From an uncultured Bacteroidota bacterium (GTDB lineage Bacteria; Bacteroidota; Bacteroidia; B-17B0; Aurantibacillaceae), in contig CALMVZ010000013.1 in the NCBI GenBank assembly GCA_937873155.1, positions 124,001 to 188,000 of the forward strand: a DNA stretch of 64,000 nt. Reading direction: 5' to 3'. The position numbers were made by a program, and so were the translations under genes. The notes under the pieces were generated by a model, which saw nothing but the letters and a program-made list of their open reading frames with translations, made no database searches and was not told where the DNA came from. Of the stretch, positions 54,090 to 63,443 are shown piece after piece (positions within the stretch are counted from its first letter, which is position 1; every line of letters begins with the position of its first letter).

Positions 54090-54106
54090 TTGCTCAATTC
54101 TCCATT

Positions 54107-55210
54107 ATGGAAGTAAAAGATCTAAAAGACACCAACCTCGCGCAAAACCCTGTTATAGCGCAAATGATGATGAACAATCATGAGCAGATCGTTTTCTGTA
54201 ACGATAATGCAACAGGATTAAAAGCGATCATCGCGATTCATAATACCGTATTAGGCCCGTCGTTAGGTGGTACCCGTATGTGGAATTATAATAATGAAAT
54301 GGAAGCGTTAACGGATGTACTGCGTTTATCACGCGGTATGACCTACAAATCTTCCGTAGCAGGTTTGAATCTTGGCGGTGGAAAAGCTGTTATTATCGGC
54401 GACGCAAAGAAAATAAAATCAGAAGCCTTACTCCGTCGTTTTGGTAAGTTCGTTGATAGTTTAGGCGGAAAATATATTACTGCTGAAGACGTAGCAATGA
54501 GCAGTCGTGATATGGAGATCATCAACATGGAAACTAAATTCGTTAGTGGTTTACCTGAAAATATGGGTGGCAGCGGCGATCCTTCTCCTGTTACTGCTTA
54601 TGGTGTTTACGTAAGTATGAAAGCCAGTGCGAAAGAAGCGTGGGGCAGCGATAGTTTATCAGGAAAGAAAGTTTTAGTGCAGGGTATTGGTCACGTTGGC
54701 GAAAGTTTAGTAGCTCACCTAACCAAAGAAGGTGCTAAAGTTTTTGTGAATGATATCAGTGAAGAAAGAGTAAAAGATGCAGTAGCAAAATATAAGGCAG
54801 AAGCAGTTGCAACCGATAAAATGTTTGATTTGGATATCGATATTTACGCCCCATGTGCTCTTGGCGCAACTGTAAATGATGATACATTAGGTCGCTTGAA
54901 ATGTAAAGTGATCTGCGGTGCTGCGAATAATCAATTAGCAGAAGAGAAAAAACACGGTGAAATGGTAGTATCAAAAGGTATTATTTATGCACCTGATTTT
55001 GTAGTGAACGCCGGTGGTATCATCAATGTATTCTACGAATTAGAAGGTTATAACCGTGAACGTGCTTTAGCTCATGCTGAGAAAATTTACGATACGACCT
55101 GGAACATTTTACAGACCGCAAAATCTGAAAAGGTCCCTACTTACATGGCTGCAAACCGATTAGCAGAGAAACGTATTGAAGCTATCGCGAGAATTAACGC
55201 CGTGTTATAA
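54107..55210 (+). CDS. Leucine (Leu/Phe/Val) dehydrogenase
   Basis: A 367-residue Glu/Leu/Phe/Val dehydrogenase. GPSLGGTRMWNY and GLNLGGGKAVI carry the catalytic lysines; the NAD motif is VLVQGIGHVGESL, and NNQLAEEKK with GGIINVFYELEGYN lies in the C-terminal part. It deaminates leucine, valine or isoleucine to the 2-oxoacid with NAD+, feeding branched fatty-acid synthesis in many Bacteroidota. The phenylalanine and leucine enzymes differ in a few pocket residues that I cannot judge here. Confidence 0.93.
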   Translation: MEVKDLKDTNLAQNPVIAQMMMNNHEQIVFCNDNATGLKAIIAIHNTVLGPSLGGTRMWNYNNEMEALTDVLRLSRGMTYKSSVAGLNLGGGKAVIIGDAKKIKSEALLRRFGKFVDSLGGKYITAEDVAMSSRDMEIINMETKFVSGLPENMGGSGDPSPVTAYGVYVSMKASAKEAWGSDSLSGKKVLVQGIGHVGESLVAHLTKEGAKVFVNDISEERVKDAVAKYKAEAVATDKMFDLDIDIYAPCALGATVNDDTLGRLKCKVICGAANNQLAEEKKHGEMVVSKGIIYAPDFVVNAGGIINVFYELEGYNRERALAHAEKIYDTTWNILQTAKSEKVPTYMAANRLAEKRIEAIARINAVL

Positions 55211-55215
55211 TTGTT

Positions 55216-55312
55216 GAATTTTAGAGTTGTAGATTTTTAGAATTTATATTTTTATTTGATAAATTGACTAACTTTGCACTCTAAAATTCCGTAACTCAAA
55301 AATTCTAAAATT
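55216..55312. repeat. AT-rich imperfect inverted repeat between two same-strand genes
   Basis: AATTTTAGA (55217-55225) is mirrored by TCTAAAATT (55304-55312), with further copies of the word inside (55279-55288). A TAACTTTG (55269-55276), matching the -7 consensus, lies between the arms and may start the nusB transcript. Confidence 0.55.
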
Positions 55313-55326
55313 AAAGAACGTTCTTT

Positions 55327-56262
55327 ATGCTAAATCGCAGATTCCTCCGTATCAAAGTCATGCAAATGCTGTATTCTTTTTTCCAGCATGAAAATGCCGA
55401 TATAGCATTGTTCGAAAAAGAATTATTCAAGAGTCTTGATAAAATTTACCACCTCTACGTTTCTGTTCTGGCGCTTTTCACTGATCTGCATCATAACGCA
55501 CATTTAGTAATTGATGAACATAAGAACAAACGACTTCCTACAGCGCAAGATCTTAATCCGAATTTAAAGTTCATCAATAATAGTTTATTAGTTTCTTTAT
55601 CAGAAAGCCCTGAATTAAAGAAGGAGATCGAAAAACAAAAGATCTCCTGGATGGAAAACCAGGATGTAGTTCGTAAGTTATACAATGAAATTATTGTAAG
55701 TGAAGATTACAAAACTTACATGGCTTCACCGGAATCAGGCATTAAAGAAGACCGTAATCTTTTAATAAACATAATTGTTAATCATTTTGATGAGCATGAT
55801 CTGCTGAACCATGTCTTCGAAGAACAAAACATTCATTTTGCTGATGATACTTTTTTAGCATTCAACTCTGCAATCCGTACTTTCGAGAATTTTGACGGTA
55901 AATTTAAATTGATGCCATTGTTAAAGGACGTAGAAGATGATAAGTTATTCTGTTCTACATTATTCAAAAAGACCATCCAATACAAAGCACAATACGAAGA
56001 TCTGATTCAGGCACACACTAAGAATTGGGAACTTGACCGTATAGCTAATATGGATATGTTATTGATGAAAATGGCCATTGCTGAGATACTTCACCTTAAA
56101 AATGTGCCGGTAAAAGTATCCCTTAACGAGTACATCGATATATCTAAAGAGTATAGCACTCCAAATAGTAAAACCTTCGTGAATGGGGTTTTAGATAAGA
56201 TCATTCTTCAACTTAAAACAGAAGGTAAGATCGAAAAAGCGGGACGCGGCCTTCAAGAATAG
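55327..56262 (+). CDS. nusB: Transcription antitermination protein NusB (Bacteroidota long form)
   Basis: A 311-residue protein, twice the usual 140. The N-terminus begins LNRRFLRIKVMQMLYSFFQH, matching the RNA-binding arginine-rich helix of NusB. The C-terminal half (NWELDRIANMDMLLMKMAIA, LHLKNVPVKVSLNEYIDISK, TFVNGVLDKI) is the all-helical NusB core, with a helical insert of about 150 residues between. NusB with NusE binds boxA RNA to keep rRNA transcription processive. The enlarged form is normal in this phylum. Confidence 0.92.
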   Translation: MLNRRFLRIKVMQMLYSFFQHENADIALFEKELFKSLDKIYHLYVSVLALFTDLHHNAHLVIDEHKNKRLPTAQDLNPNLKFINNSLLVSLSESPELKKEIEKQKISWMENQDVVRKLYNEIIVSEDYKTYMASPESGIKEDRNLLINIIVNHFDEHDLLNHVFEEQNIHFADDTFLAFNSAIRTFENFDGKFKLMPLLKDVEDDKLFCSTLFKKTIQYKAQYEDLIQAHTKNWELDRIANMDMLLMKMAIAEILHLKNVPVKVSLNEYIDISKEYSTPNSKTFVNGVLDKIILQLKTEGKIEKAGRGLQE

Positions 56263-56573
56263 TTAACAAACAAACATTTTCGAGGTACAGAATGATGGGG
56301 GACTTGCCGAACCATAAGGAAGATATGTACCATAATGGGCGCTGAACCTGACGAAGCGCCGGCAGCCCCTTCGTCAGGCTCAAGGGCTAAGTGTTTTGTG
56401 CTCAGGACATGGTTCGGCAAGCTCACCATGACTTCCGTTTCTTAATAATGTTCAATAAACCCTTCAAAAGACGTTTTTGATTCATTTCCTGTTAACACAT
56501 TGTTAATAGCCAGCCTTTGCCTCCCGATTTATTTTTTTTAATATTAGCTTCAAAGTAAAACACAATCCCGCTT
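56263..56573. repeat. 311-base gap with nested inverted repeat
   Basis: The gap holds an outer 13-base inverted repeat (56303-56315 with 56409-56421) and an inner 10-base one (56347-56356 with 56369-56378, 12-base loop), both perfect. I see no gene here. The remaining right part is AT-rich and probably contains the promoter of the next gene. Confidence 0.8.
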
Positions 56574-58958
56574 ATGAAGAAGTATTTTTCATTATTACTA
56601 TGTTCTTTTTTCGTGTTGAGTTTATCCGCTCAGAAAGACAAAAAGAAAAACGAGGACACATTCGAAAAACTCCCGCAAACCCTATTAGTGGAGATCAACA
56701 AATTCCGTAAAAGCAAAGGTCTTGATAGCCTTGAGATGAATGATATGTTGAAGAATGCTGCCGCCTTAAGCGCGGGTTCTTACGATGACGGCGGACAGGC
56801 AAAAGTGGAAGCCTCAAAGACCAAAAAGAATTTGAAAAAAGTAGGCGCAACTTCTAAAGGAGAAGAATGTTTAATGAGCGCGCCGGTTAGTAAAGGCAAG
56901 GAGAATTATAGTACGGATGACGTTGCGAAAGTAATTTATACACGCTGGGAAAACAATAAGAAGGATATTCCAGTTCTCCTGAATCCAAAATATGTTTATG
57001 TGGGGATCAGTTATATCATGAGCGAAGATGGCAAAAAAGTTTATGCTTCTGCTGTGTTCGGCGGTTATGATATCACGAACGATGGGGCTAAAATGGGAAA
57101 AGAATTAGCTGTTCCGTTCAATACCAAATCGAAAAAAATGAAAGCGCCTGACTTAAAAGGCTGCAAAAATTGCGAGAAGTTCAAGAACTATGATAACCTC
57201 CAAAAAGGAATTTATGTCTCTAACGGAAAAGTATATTTGAAATATAACAACATGAAGGAATTGAAAAAATTCCTGAAAAAACCGAAAGACGGATTAGCTG
57301 TTGATATTGTTCAAAGAGGCCAGTATGACAAAGAGAATTACAATATCATGGATAACAACCTTTACAACAAGGGTGTCATGAGCAAAGTAATTTATAAGGA
57401 TAAATTCTTCAAGAAAAATTTAATTAAGCCGGACCCTAAAGCGAAGAAAAAAGTGCGCAACAACAAGATTGAAGTGGAGATGGCGAAGATCGATCCGAAA
57501 TTAAAAGGTGACTATGAGATCAATTTGATTGTTGTGCAGGATGGAAAAATTTGCAAGACAGTTACAAGAAGTTATTTAGAGAATGGCGACCAGGAAAGCA
57601 GCACGCCGATTGGAATTTTACCGGCGCCTGATACAAAAGGATTAAAGCCTGCCTTCGAACCGCGTTCTGAAAGCTCTATTATCAATTTCACCATTCCGTT
57701 CGCGAAAAATAAATTCGAATTCAAAAATGAGGACATTCAGCCGTTAATTAACGCATTGAATGAGCCTGATTTCATTATTGAAGGACTTTATATTTATGCT
57801 TACTCTTCCATTGAAGGGGATTCAGTTGCTAACTCAAAATTACAACGCAAACGTGCTGAGAGTGTAGCGAAAGTTCTACAAGGCCGCCAGGCTTTAAAGA
57901 TCCAACCGAACATTGAAACACGTGATAGTTGGGATCTGTTCATGTTAGAGAATGATGACGGGCCGAATGCAGCTTTAACTACAATGGGTAAAAAAGCTGC
58001 GATCAAAAAAATTAACGAAGACAAAAAATTACAGGAAGAATTAGAGCCTGTATTGGCAAAAGAGCGTTTCGCCCAGGTGATCATGGATATTACTTATGAT
58101 ATTACTGGCGGAAAAGAACAACGTTTCACACAAGTAAGTTTCTCACGCGCCGTAAAAGCGGGAAAAGAGAAGAATGCTTACAAAATGATGGAGTATGCAT
58201 ACAAGAAAGTAATGGAAGGAAAGTACTCTTCAGGCGCTCTTGATAGCTTGGAGATTCCTGAAGACGCAAGATGGATCAATCTGGCGAACAACAAAGTTCA
58301 TTACCGTTTTCTACAGAATGGAAATAATGTGGATGATGATGACCAGGAAGAAATTGAGCGTTTATTCAAACTCGCGCCGGATAACGAAATTTTAAAATAC
58401 AACCGTTTATATTGCGCTATCCGTTTGGATACAGCTGCAGCAAATCCGGATGCACAGGCGAAAATGCAACAGGAAATTGATGAGATGTACACCAAAACAA
58501 AAATTGAAAAACGTTTGTTGGATGGTTTGAATATCGAATGGCAATTCAAGATCATGGAAGCACTTGATACAGCTGATACTCCACAGGCAGAAGCTGCAAT
58601 TGATGCTTGTGTAACACGTATTAAAAGTTTCTATGATATCAAGGAATCAACATGGCAAAATGCTTTAAAACTGGCGTTCGTATTTACCAGAGCCAAAGAT
58701 TACAGATACGCTTCTTCATTATTAGAGCCATTTGTGAACGAGAAGGCGCAGGAGAACCTGATCTTTGCTTACATCAGCATAGCTTCTCATTTGCCTGAAA
58801 AATTCTATGCACGAAGTTTTGCAAATGCACTCAGCATAGCCCATAAACGCAACAACGACCGCTATTGCAAATTATTCGGGGAACCATTCATGAGCTTCCA
58901 GGTAATGGATAACCCGGTTATTAAGAAGGAATATTTCGATTCGGGATGTAAGAAGTAA
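56574..58958 (+). CDS. Secreted CAP-like protein with OmpA-like domain
   Basis: A 794-residue envelope protein with a signal peptide (cleaved after SLSAQ). Residues about 35-165 resemble a CAP/SCP domain (LLVEINKFRKSKGL, then DDVAKVIYTRWENN and YVYVGISYIM), though the usual catalytic histidines are not evident. Residues about 390-470 carry an OmpA-like peptidoglycan-binding motif (IEGLYIYAYSSIEGD, LQRKRAESVAKVL), with divergent sequence. The remaining C-terminal part is helical, TPR-like (about 560-790). The combination suggests a periplasmic protein bound to peptidoglycan; its job is unknown. Confidence 0.8.
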   Translation: MKKYFSLLLCSFFVLSLSAQKDKKKNEDTFEKLPQTLLVEINKFRKSKGLDSLEMNDMLKNAAALSAGSYDDGGQAKVEASKTKKNLKKVGATSKGEECLMSAPVSKGKENYSTDDVAKVIYTRWENNKKDIPVLLNPKYVYVGISYIMSEDGKKVYASAVFGGYDITNDGAKMGKELAVPFNTKSKKMKAPDLKGCKNCEKFKNYDNLQKGIYVSNGKVYLKYNNMKELKKFLKKPKDGLAVDIVQRGQYDKENYNIMDNNLYNKGVMSKVIYKDKFFKKNLIKPDPKAKKKVRNNKIEVEMAKIDPKLKGDYEINLIVVQDGKICKTVTRSYLENGDQESSTPIGILPAPDTKGLKPAFEPRSESSIINFTIPFAKNKFEFKNEDIQPLINALNEPDFIIEGLYIYAYSSIEGDSVANSKLQRKRAESVAKVLQGRQALKIQPNIETRDSWDLFMLENDDGPNAALTTMGKKAAIKKINEDKKLQEELEPVLAKERFAQVIMDITYDITGGKEQRFTQVSFSRAVKAGKEKNAYKMMEYAYKKVMEGKYSSGALDSLEIPEDARWINLANNKVHYRFLQNGNNVDDDDQEEIERLFKLAPDNEILKYNRLYCAIRLDTAAANPDAQAKMQQEIDEMYTKTKIEKRLLDGLNIEWQFKIMEALDTADTPQAEAAIDACVTRIKSFYDIKESTWQNALKLAFVFTRAKDYRYASSLLEPFVNEKAQENLIFAYISIASHLPEKFYARSFANALSIAHKRNNDRYCKLFGEPFMSFQVMDNPVIKKEYFDSGCKK

Positions 58959-59085
58959 AGTGTTAGGATAATACGTTTATTTATAAGTATTTATGAATTG
59001 GATGTGTTGATTTTAGCTGGCACATATCACTAAATCTGTCCCTGATTTTTATAGGTTTTTTCAGTAGATTTTACGTTTTATTCTT

Positions 59086-60489
59086 ATGGAGAAAGACGTA
59101 TTAAACCCTTCAGGTATTTTACAGTTAGCCACTGAAATGGATTGGCTTGATCTGAAGATACGGCATTTGCTAAAGCAAGAGCAAACTTCACCTTTATCAA
59201 TGCCGGCTATGGATAAAGATTCAGCTTATGGAAAGTTTATTTCAGAGTATGATCTTAATGAGGCAGACAGAGTGATACTTATGCTCGCCTTTTCTGCATT
59301 GTTTAAACCGGTAGTGTTGCTGCCGTTCATTCTTTCGGTTAATGAGCCTGATAAAAGCATAAAATTCGGAGGCCTGTACAAAAAAGAATCGGTGTCATTT
59401 ACACCTACATTGCGTACCGCGTTATATCTGCTGAGTGGTGATGACGATGAATTGTTTTCGTATTACCTGAGCATTTATAATCGTAAGCATAAATTGTTTG
59501 CGAATTCTGTTTTAAAAACAAATAGCGAGCAAGATGTAAATTTCGCGGACGCGGAACTTTATTTTAACGAACAGTTTTTGCCTTGTATCCTAAATGGTAA
59601 GCCTCCGATATTGGACGGGGACGCAGGATTTCCTGCACGGCGCAGTAAGAGAACGCATACTCTTAATGATGTTATCTTAAGTGAAGCTGCTTTTAAAAGT
59701 CTTGATAAATTGAAACGCTTTGCACGGAACATGCAGACGCTCTGGAATTTGCCGGATCGTACTAAATACCGCGATAATTTTTTATGTATTTTCAGCGGGG
59801 ATCCCGGGACTGGAAAAAGTTATACAGCTGAAGCTTTAGGTAACGAATTGAATTTACCTGTTTACAAAATAAATTTTGCACAACTGGTTTCGAAGTATAT
59901 AGGTGAAACAGAGAAGAACCTGGAAAAAATCTTCGACCGTTTTACTGGACATCCCGGAATTTTATTTTTTGATGAAGCGGAATCTATTTTCAGCAAACGC
60001 ACTGAAGTAAAAGATTCACATGATAAGCATGCCAACAATGAACAATCTTATCTTTTGCAAAAGCTGGAAGAATTTTCAGGCATCATCATTTTAGCTACGA
60101 ATGTGCAGAACCTTGCTCAGTATTTTGATAAAGCTTTCCAACGGAGGATAAGACAAATTGTGACATTTGAATTTCCGGACCATGCGGAGCGGATAAAATT
60201 ATGGAAGACAGGTTTGGGTGCTTCGTTTATATTTGAAGAAGGCCTGGTGGAAAAGCTGGCGAAGAATTATCAGTTAACCGGCGGCGGTATTTATAATGTG
60301 ATCTCAGAAGGGATCATGGAAGCGCTGGATAAGAACACCGATACTATAACATTTGAAATTTTAGAACCCGCCATGCAGGAAGAATTTAAAAAGACCGGCA
60401 GACGTTACGAAGTGTGCACGGACGAAATGGTAAAACAGGATCCTGTACGTCGTTACGGTCCTGGTTACGAACAGCGCAAGAATTTTTAG
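59086..60489 (+). CDS. AAA+ ATPase of the eCIS (Afp15/PVC15-like) type
   Basis: A 467-residue protein. An N-terminal helical domain of about 190 residues precedes one AAA+ domain: Walker A GDPGTGKS at 238-245, then KYIGETEKNLEKIFD, Walker B with D296-E297 (ILFFDEAES), followed by FSKRTEVKDSHDKHANNE, the sensor ATNVQNLAQYFDKAFQRRIR and PDHAERIKLW. The KRTEVKDSHD stretch after Walker B is a hallmark of the ATPase in extracellular contractile injection systems (PVC15/Afp15), thought to assist loading or assembly of cargo. No other injection-system gene is visible. The cargo-like gene starts 3 bases on. Confidence 0.88.
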   Translation: MEKDVLNPSGILQLATEMDWLDLKIRHLLKQEQTSPLSMPAMDKDSAYGKFISEYDLNEADRVILMLAFSALFKPVVLLPFILSVNEPDKSIKFGGLYKKESVSFTPTLRTALYLLSGDDDELFSYYLSIYNRKHKLFANSVLKTNSEQDVNFADAELYFNEQFLPCILNGKPPILDGDAGFPARRSKRTHTLNDVILSEAAFKSLDKLKRFARNMQTLWNLPDRTKYRDNFLCIFSGDPGTGKSYTAEALGNELNLPVYKINFAQLVSKYIGETEKNLEKIFDRFTGHPGILFFDEAESIFSKRTEVKDSHDKHANNEQSYLLQKLEEFSGIIILATNVQNLAQYFDKAFQRRIRQIVTFEFPDHAERIKLWKTGLGASFIFEEGLVEKLAKNYQLTGGGIYNVISEGIMEALDKNTDTITFEILEPAMQEEFKKTGRRYEVCTDEMVKQDPVRRYGPGYEQRKNF

Positions 60490-60492
60490 TGA

Positions 60493-62259
60493 ATGAAAAC
60501 GTACGATAACGGATACCAGAATAAGAAAAAGCGGATCTCAAAAAAAGGAGAGGGTGGGGTTGAGTTTATCAGGAGGATGGTATCCTCTTTAAGTAATGAG
60601 AAGATTCAGCGGATCTGGGATAAACACAGTTCCCGTGTTCAGGCTAAGTTGGAGATCTCGCAGCCGGAGGATACGGCGGAAATACAAGCGGACAAAGTAG
60701 CGGAAGGTGTTACACAAGGCGACACTAAAATTTCAAAAGCAGCTCTTACACAAAATCCCGTTTCCGAAATAAACGCAAAGAGTGAAGGCAGCAATATGCA
60801 AACCACCGATGCTTTTGATTCGCAATTACACAGTACAAAAGGGCAGGGTCAAAAGCTGGATAACTCTACAAAAACTGAATTGGAGCAACACACTGGGACA
60901 GACCTGGGCGGTGTAAATGTGCATACAAATTCCAATGCCAATGAAATGTCGGAGAATATAAATGCGAAGGCCTTTACACATGGACAGGATATTTATTTTA
61001 AGCAAGGGCAGTATAATCCAGAGAGTAATGATGGAAAGCAGTTGTTAGCGCATGAAGTGGCACACACGGTGCAACAAGTAGAAGGGAAGGTACAGCCAAA
61101 GATTCAGAGGCAATCCCACAAAGTAAAAAAAAAGAAAAATCCAAAGGCAAAGCAACAGTTACCTAAAAAGATAAAGCCGGATATTATTGAAAAAGATGTT
61201 AAAGTAAATGTGAAGTATGCACTTGTTTTTGACATGAAACACAACCTGAAATTAGTGGGAGGAATGGAATTCCCGGAGGCTAAACAGGACCAGGAGTTAA
61301 ATATCACAGAACAGGTAGGTAAAGATACAAAAGGTACTTATTATGTCCTGTTCTATGATGAAAATAAGAAAGCAATTGCCAATACTGGTCATATTGTGCA
61401 TCCCGATAAAGGGAAGATAATTATTGTGAAAACGGTAGGGGAACTTACGCGAATGAAAGCAACCTATAAAAATTATGAAGCTTTGATGGCTCGGCAAAAA
61501 GAACTTGAATTGAAGTCCGACCTTAAAGGAAAAACATATTTCCGAGTAATCAAATCAGGTGATGTTCCCGATTCACTTGCCAAGGAAACATTGAAAGACA
61601 ATCAAACCACTCACAATCATTTAAGAGATAAAATAGTGGAGATAAATAAAGATATTAAATATGGTACGGTTGGGAATGGAATTATTTTACTAAAAGGATG
61701 GAAAGATCCGAATATTGGCTCACTTTCTACAAAACCTAAGGATATAAATAATCTTCCACAGGAAGTTAAAGAAGCTATAGCAGTAATATATGCCGAACAG
61801 ACAGGAACCGGGCCAAACGCAAAGGAGCAGCAAAAGTACGTGTGGTATTCGATCGTGGCAAGAATAGCCAGTCCTGAGTTTCCTCCGGGAATGATATCGG
61901 TGTTAGCGCAAGAGGATCAATACACTTCCTATGGTAATAGTTTGTATGACACAGCACTCAAAGAATTGAATGAAAATAAACGAAGTGAAGCGGTTGAAAA
62001 TATTGCTAAAATGGTACTTGCCAGCTGGTCGGTTACTATACCTGCAACCGCTGGGAAATCCTATTTTCACTGGTGGGCGAGTGATATGAATTCATATTAT
62101 AAAAAAACTAAGGGTACAAAAGAAGTTAGGGAAAAGGCTGCGGCTGCCAAGCGTGCGAAATATGCTTTTGGTTCAACAATAAGCGAAGCTGATGGATGGT
62201 TACATAAAATCTCCTCAGAATCTGGTGAATTGGAAGGTAGTATGTATATTTATCCATAA
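60493..62259 (+). CDS. DUF4157 eCIS-type cargo protein with LysM-like and SleB-like hydrolase regions
   Basis: A 588-residue protein. Residues about 50-70 carry LEISQPEDTAEIQADKVAEG, the usual lead-in to DUF4157. DUF4157 itself is at about 117-197, with GTDLGGVNVHTNS, then AFTHGQDIYF, and the zinc motif HEVAH at 187-191. DUF4157 marks cargo of extracellular contractile injection systems. A Lys-rich linker follows. Residues about 348-403 (YFRVIKSGDVPDSLAKE to IILLKGW) look like a diverged LysM peptidoglycan-binding module. Residues about 426-545 (IAVIYAEQTG with E435, then YVWYSIVARIASPEFPPG) resemble SleB/Hydrolase_2 cell-wall hydrolases. I infer a toxin against peptidoglycan. The domain calls beyond DUF4157 come from reading alone. 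Confidence 0.85.
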   Translation: MKTYDNGYQNKKKRISKKGEGGVEFIRRMVSSLSNEKIQRIWDKHSSRVQAKLEISQPEDTAEIQADKVAEGVTQGDTKISKAALTQNPVSEINAKSEGSNMQTTDAFDSQLHSTKGQGQKLDNSTKTELEQHTGTDLGGVNVHTNSNANEMSENINAKAFTHGQDIYFKQGQYNPESNDGKQLLAHEVAHTVQQVEGKVQPKIQRQSHKVKKKKNPKAKQQLPKKIKPDIIEKDVKVNVKYALVFDMKHNLKLVGGMEFPEAKQDQELNITEQVGKDTKGTYYVLFYDENKKAIANTGHIVHPDKGKIIIVKTVGELTRMKATYKNYEALMARQKELELKSDLKGKTYFRVIKSGDVPDSLAKETLKDNQTTHNHLRDKIVEINKDIKYGTVGNGIILLKGWKDPNIGSLSTKPKDINNLPQEVKEAIAVIYAEQTGTGPNAKEQQKYVWYSIVARIASPEFPPGMISVLAQEDQYTSYGNSLYDTALKELNENKRSEAVENIAKMVLASWSVTIPATAGKSYFHWWASDMNSYYKKTKGTKEVREKAAAAKRAKYAFGSTISEADGWLHKISSESGELEGSMYIYP

Positions 62260-62267
62260 AACAGTTT

Positions 62268-63317
62268 TTGAATAGCAATTTATTATATGTAAACCGGTAC
62301 AGTAAATTCAGTTTTGCAGTGTTTTTTTTGTTTCTTTCATTTTCTTGTGAAGAAATAAAAACGAATACTGTAACAACTCAAAAAATGGTGTTTTACGAGA
62401 ATGGAGAACTTTCGGTCTATAAGAGTGCAATTGACTGGCTTGAGAAGAATCAGATAAAAACAGGAGATTCACTTAAATCCAAAATCGCTGATCTTTTCAC
62501 TGGAATTTCCAACTGTCTTCCTAAAGATAGTTTTAACCTGCGTTCGTTTGTTGAGGATAAGACAATACGCAATCCTTTTTTACATATTAAGAAAAATAAT
62601 TTGGATGATGATCCTGAAACTGAAGTTGTTCTTATACTTGGTGACAGAACAATTTCTCAGTTACTGTTCCTGATTCTTGATTTCAATCAAAACGTTTATA
62701 AAGTACGATTTAGGAAAGAAGTTTATTGCAGGTATGAACCACCTGAAGTCAAATTTTTGGACATTCGATTTGGGAATGATTTGGCGGAGATCATTGAAAA
62801 AGGCGGTGGCTCAGGGATCAGCGACACTTATCATTCCTACTACAGATTTATTTCGAATAAGGTACTGGAGGTTTTAAAATTAAAAGCGTCAATTAACGTG
62901 AATGGAACCTTGAAAATGAGAAACATTTTAGAGGCCGTCAGTATTGACACAGTGGGCGGGATCAAAGCTGACTATAAGTGTCAATATTGGCTGTGCACAC
63001 AATTTGATGAGAAAATAGTACCATCTGATAAGCTTGGTGAATGGGAGTCAGCGAAAAACAATTGCGAGTTTAAAGATGGCCTTATATTATTGAATGATAC
63101 ATATCCAATGTATTTTACATGGAATAAGAATGCTTCTGTTTTTGAACCCGATTATTCAAAAAGCAAATTAACACCCGACAAATGGAATCTCATCAACAAC
63201 TTTAGCGCAGAGGAAGCCTATGCAAAAGAGTTTTTTACGATTTATAAGAATGAAATTAAAATAGATAAGAAAAATCCAACGATCAACTGGATTTATAAGC
63301 GATTTCATTTAAATTAA
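62268..63317 (+). CDS. Putative lipoprotein downstream of the DUF4157 protein; candidate immunity protein
   Basis: A 349-residue protein from TTG 62268, 8 bases after the previous stop. The signal peptide ends LSFSC with C27 as the lipidated cysteine. No known family recognised in the mature part; it holds mixed alpha/beta patterns (VVLILGDRTISQLLFLILDF, FLDIRFGNDLAEIIEKGGG) and five or more further cysteines. The tight spacing suggests an operon with the cargo gene. A periplasm-facing lipoprotein beside a putative peptidoglycan hydrolase could protect the producer, but this is inference from position. Confidence 0.72.
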   Translation: MNSNLLYVNRYSKFSFAVFFLFLSFSCEEIKTNTVTTQKMVFYENGELSVYKSAIDWLEKNQIKTGDSLKSKIADLFTGISNCLPKDSFNLRSFVEDKTIRNPFLHIKKNNLDDDPETEVVLILGDRTISQLLFLILDFNQNVYKVRFRKEVYCRYEPPEVKFLDIRFGNDLAEIIEKGGGSGISDTYHSYYRFISNKVLEVLKLKASINVNGTLKMRNILEAVSIDTVGGIKADYKCQYWLCTQFDEKIVPSDKLGEWESAKNNCEFKDGLILLNDTYPMYFTWNKNASVFEPDYSKSKLTPDKWNLINNFSAEEAYAKEFFTIYKNEIKIDKKNPTINWIYKRFHLN

Positions 63318-63443
63318 TGCGGAAAATGATTTTTCTATTTATTAATAAAAAAATCAGGCCAACAGTCAAAATATATTTAAAGTCTTGCCGAACTGTAAAT
63401 TCTATATATAGTTTACAATTAGGTTTTTCCTTCTTACACTAAA

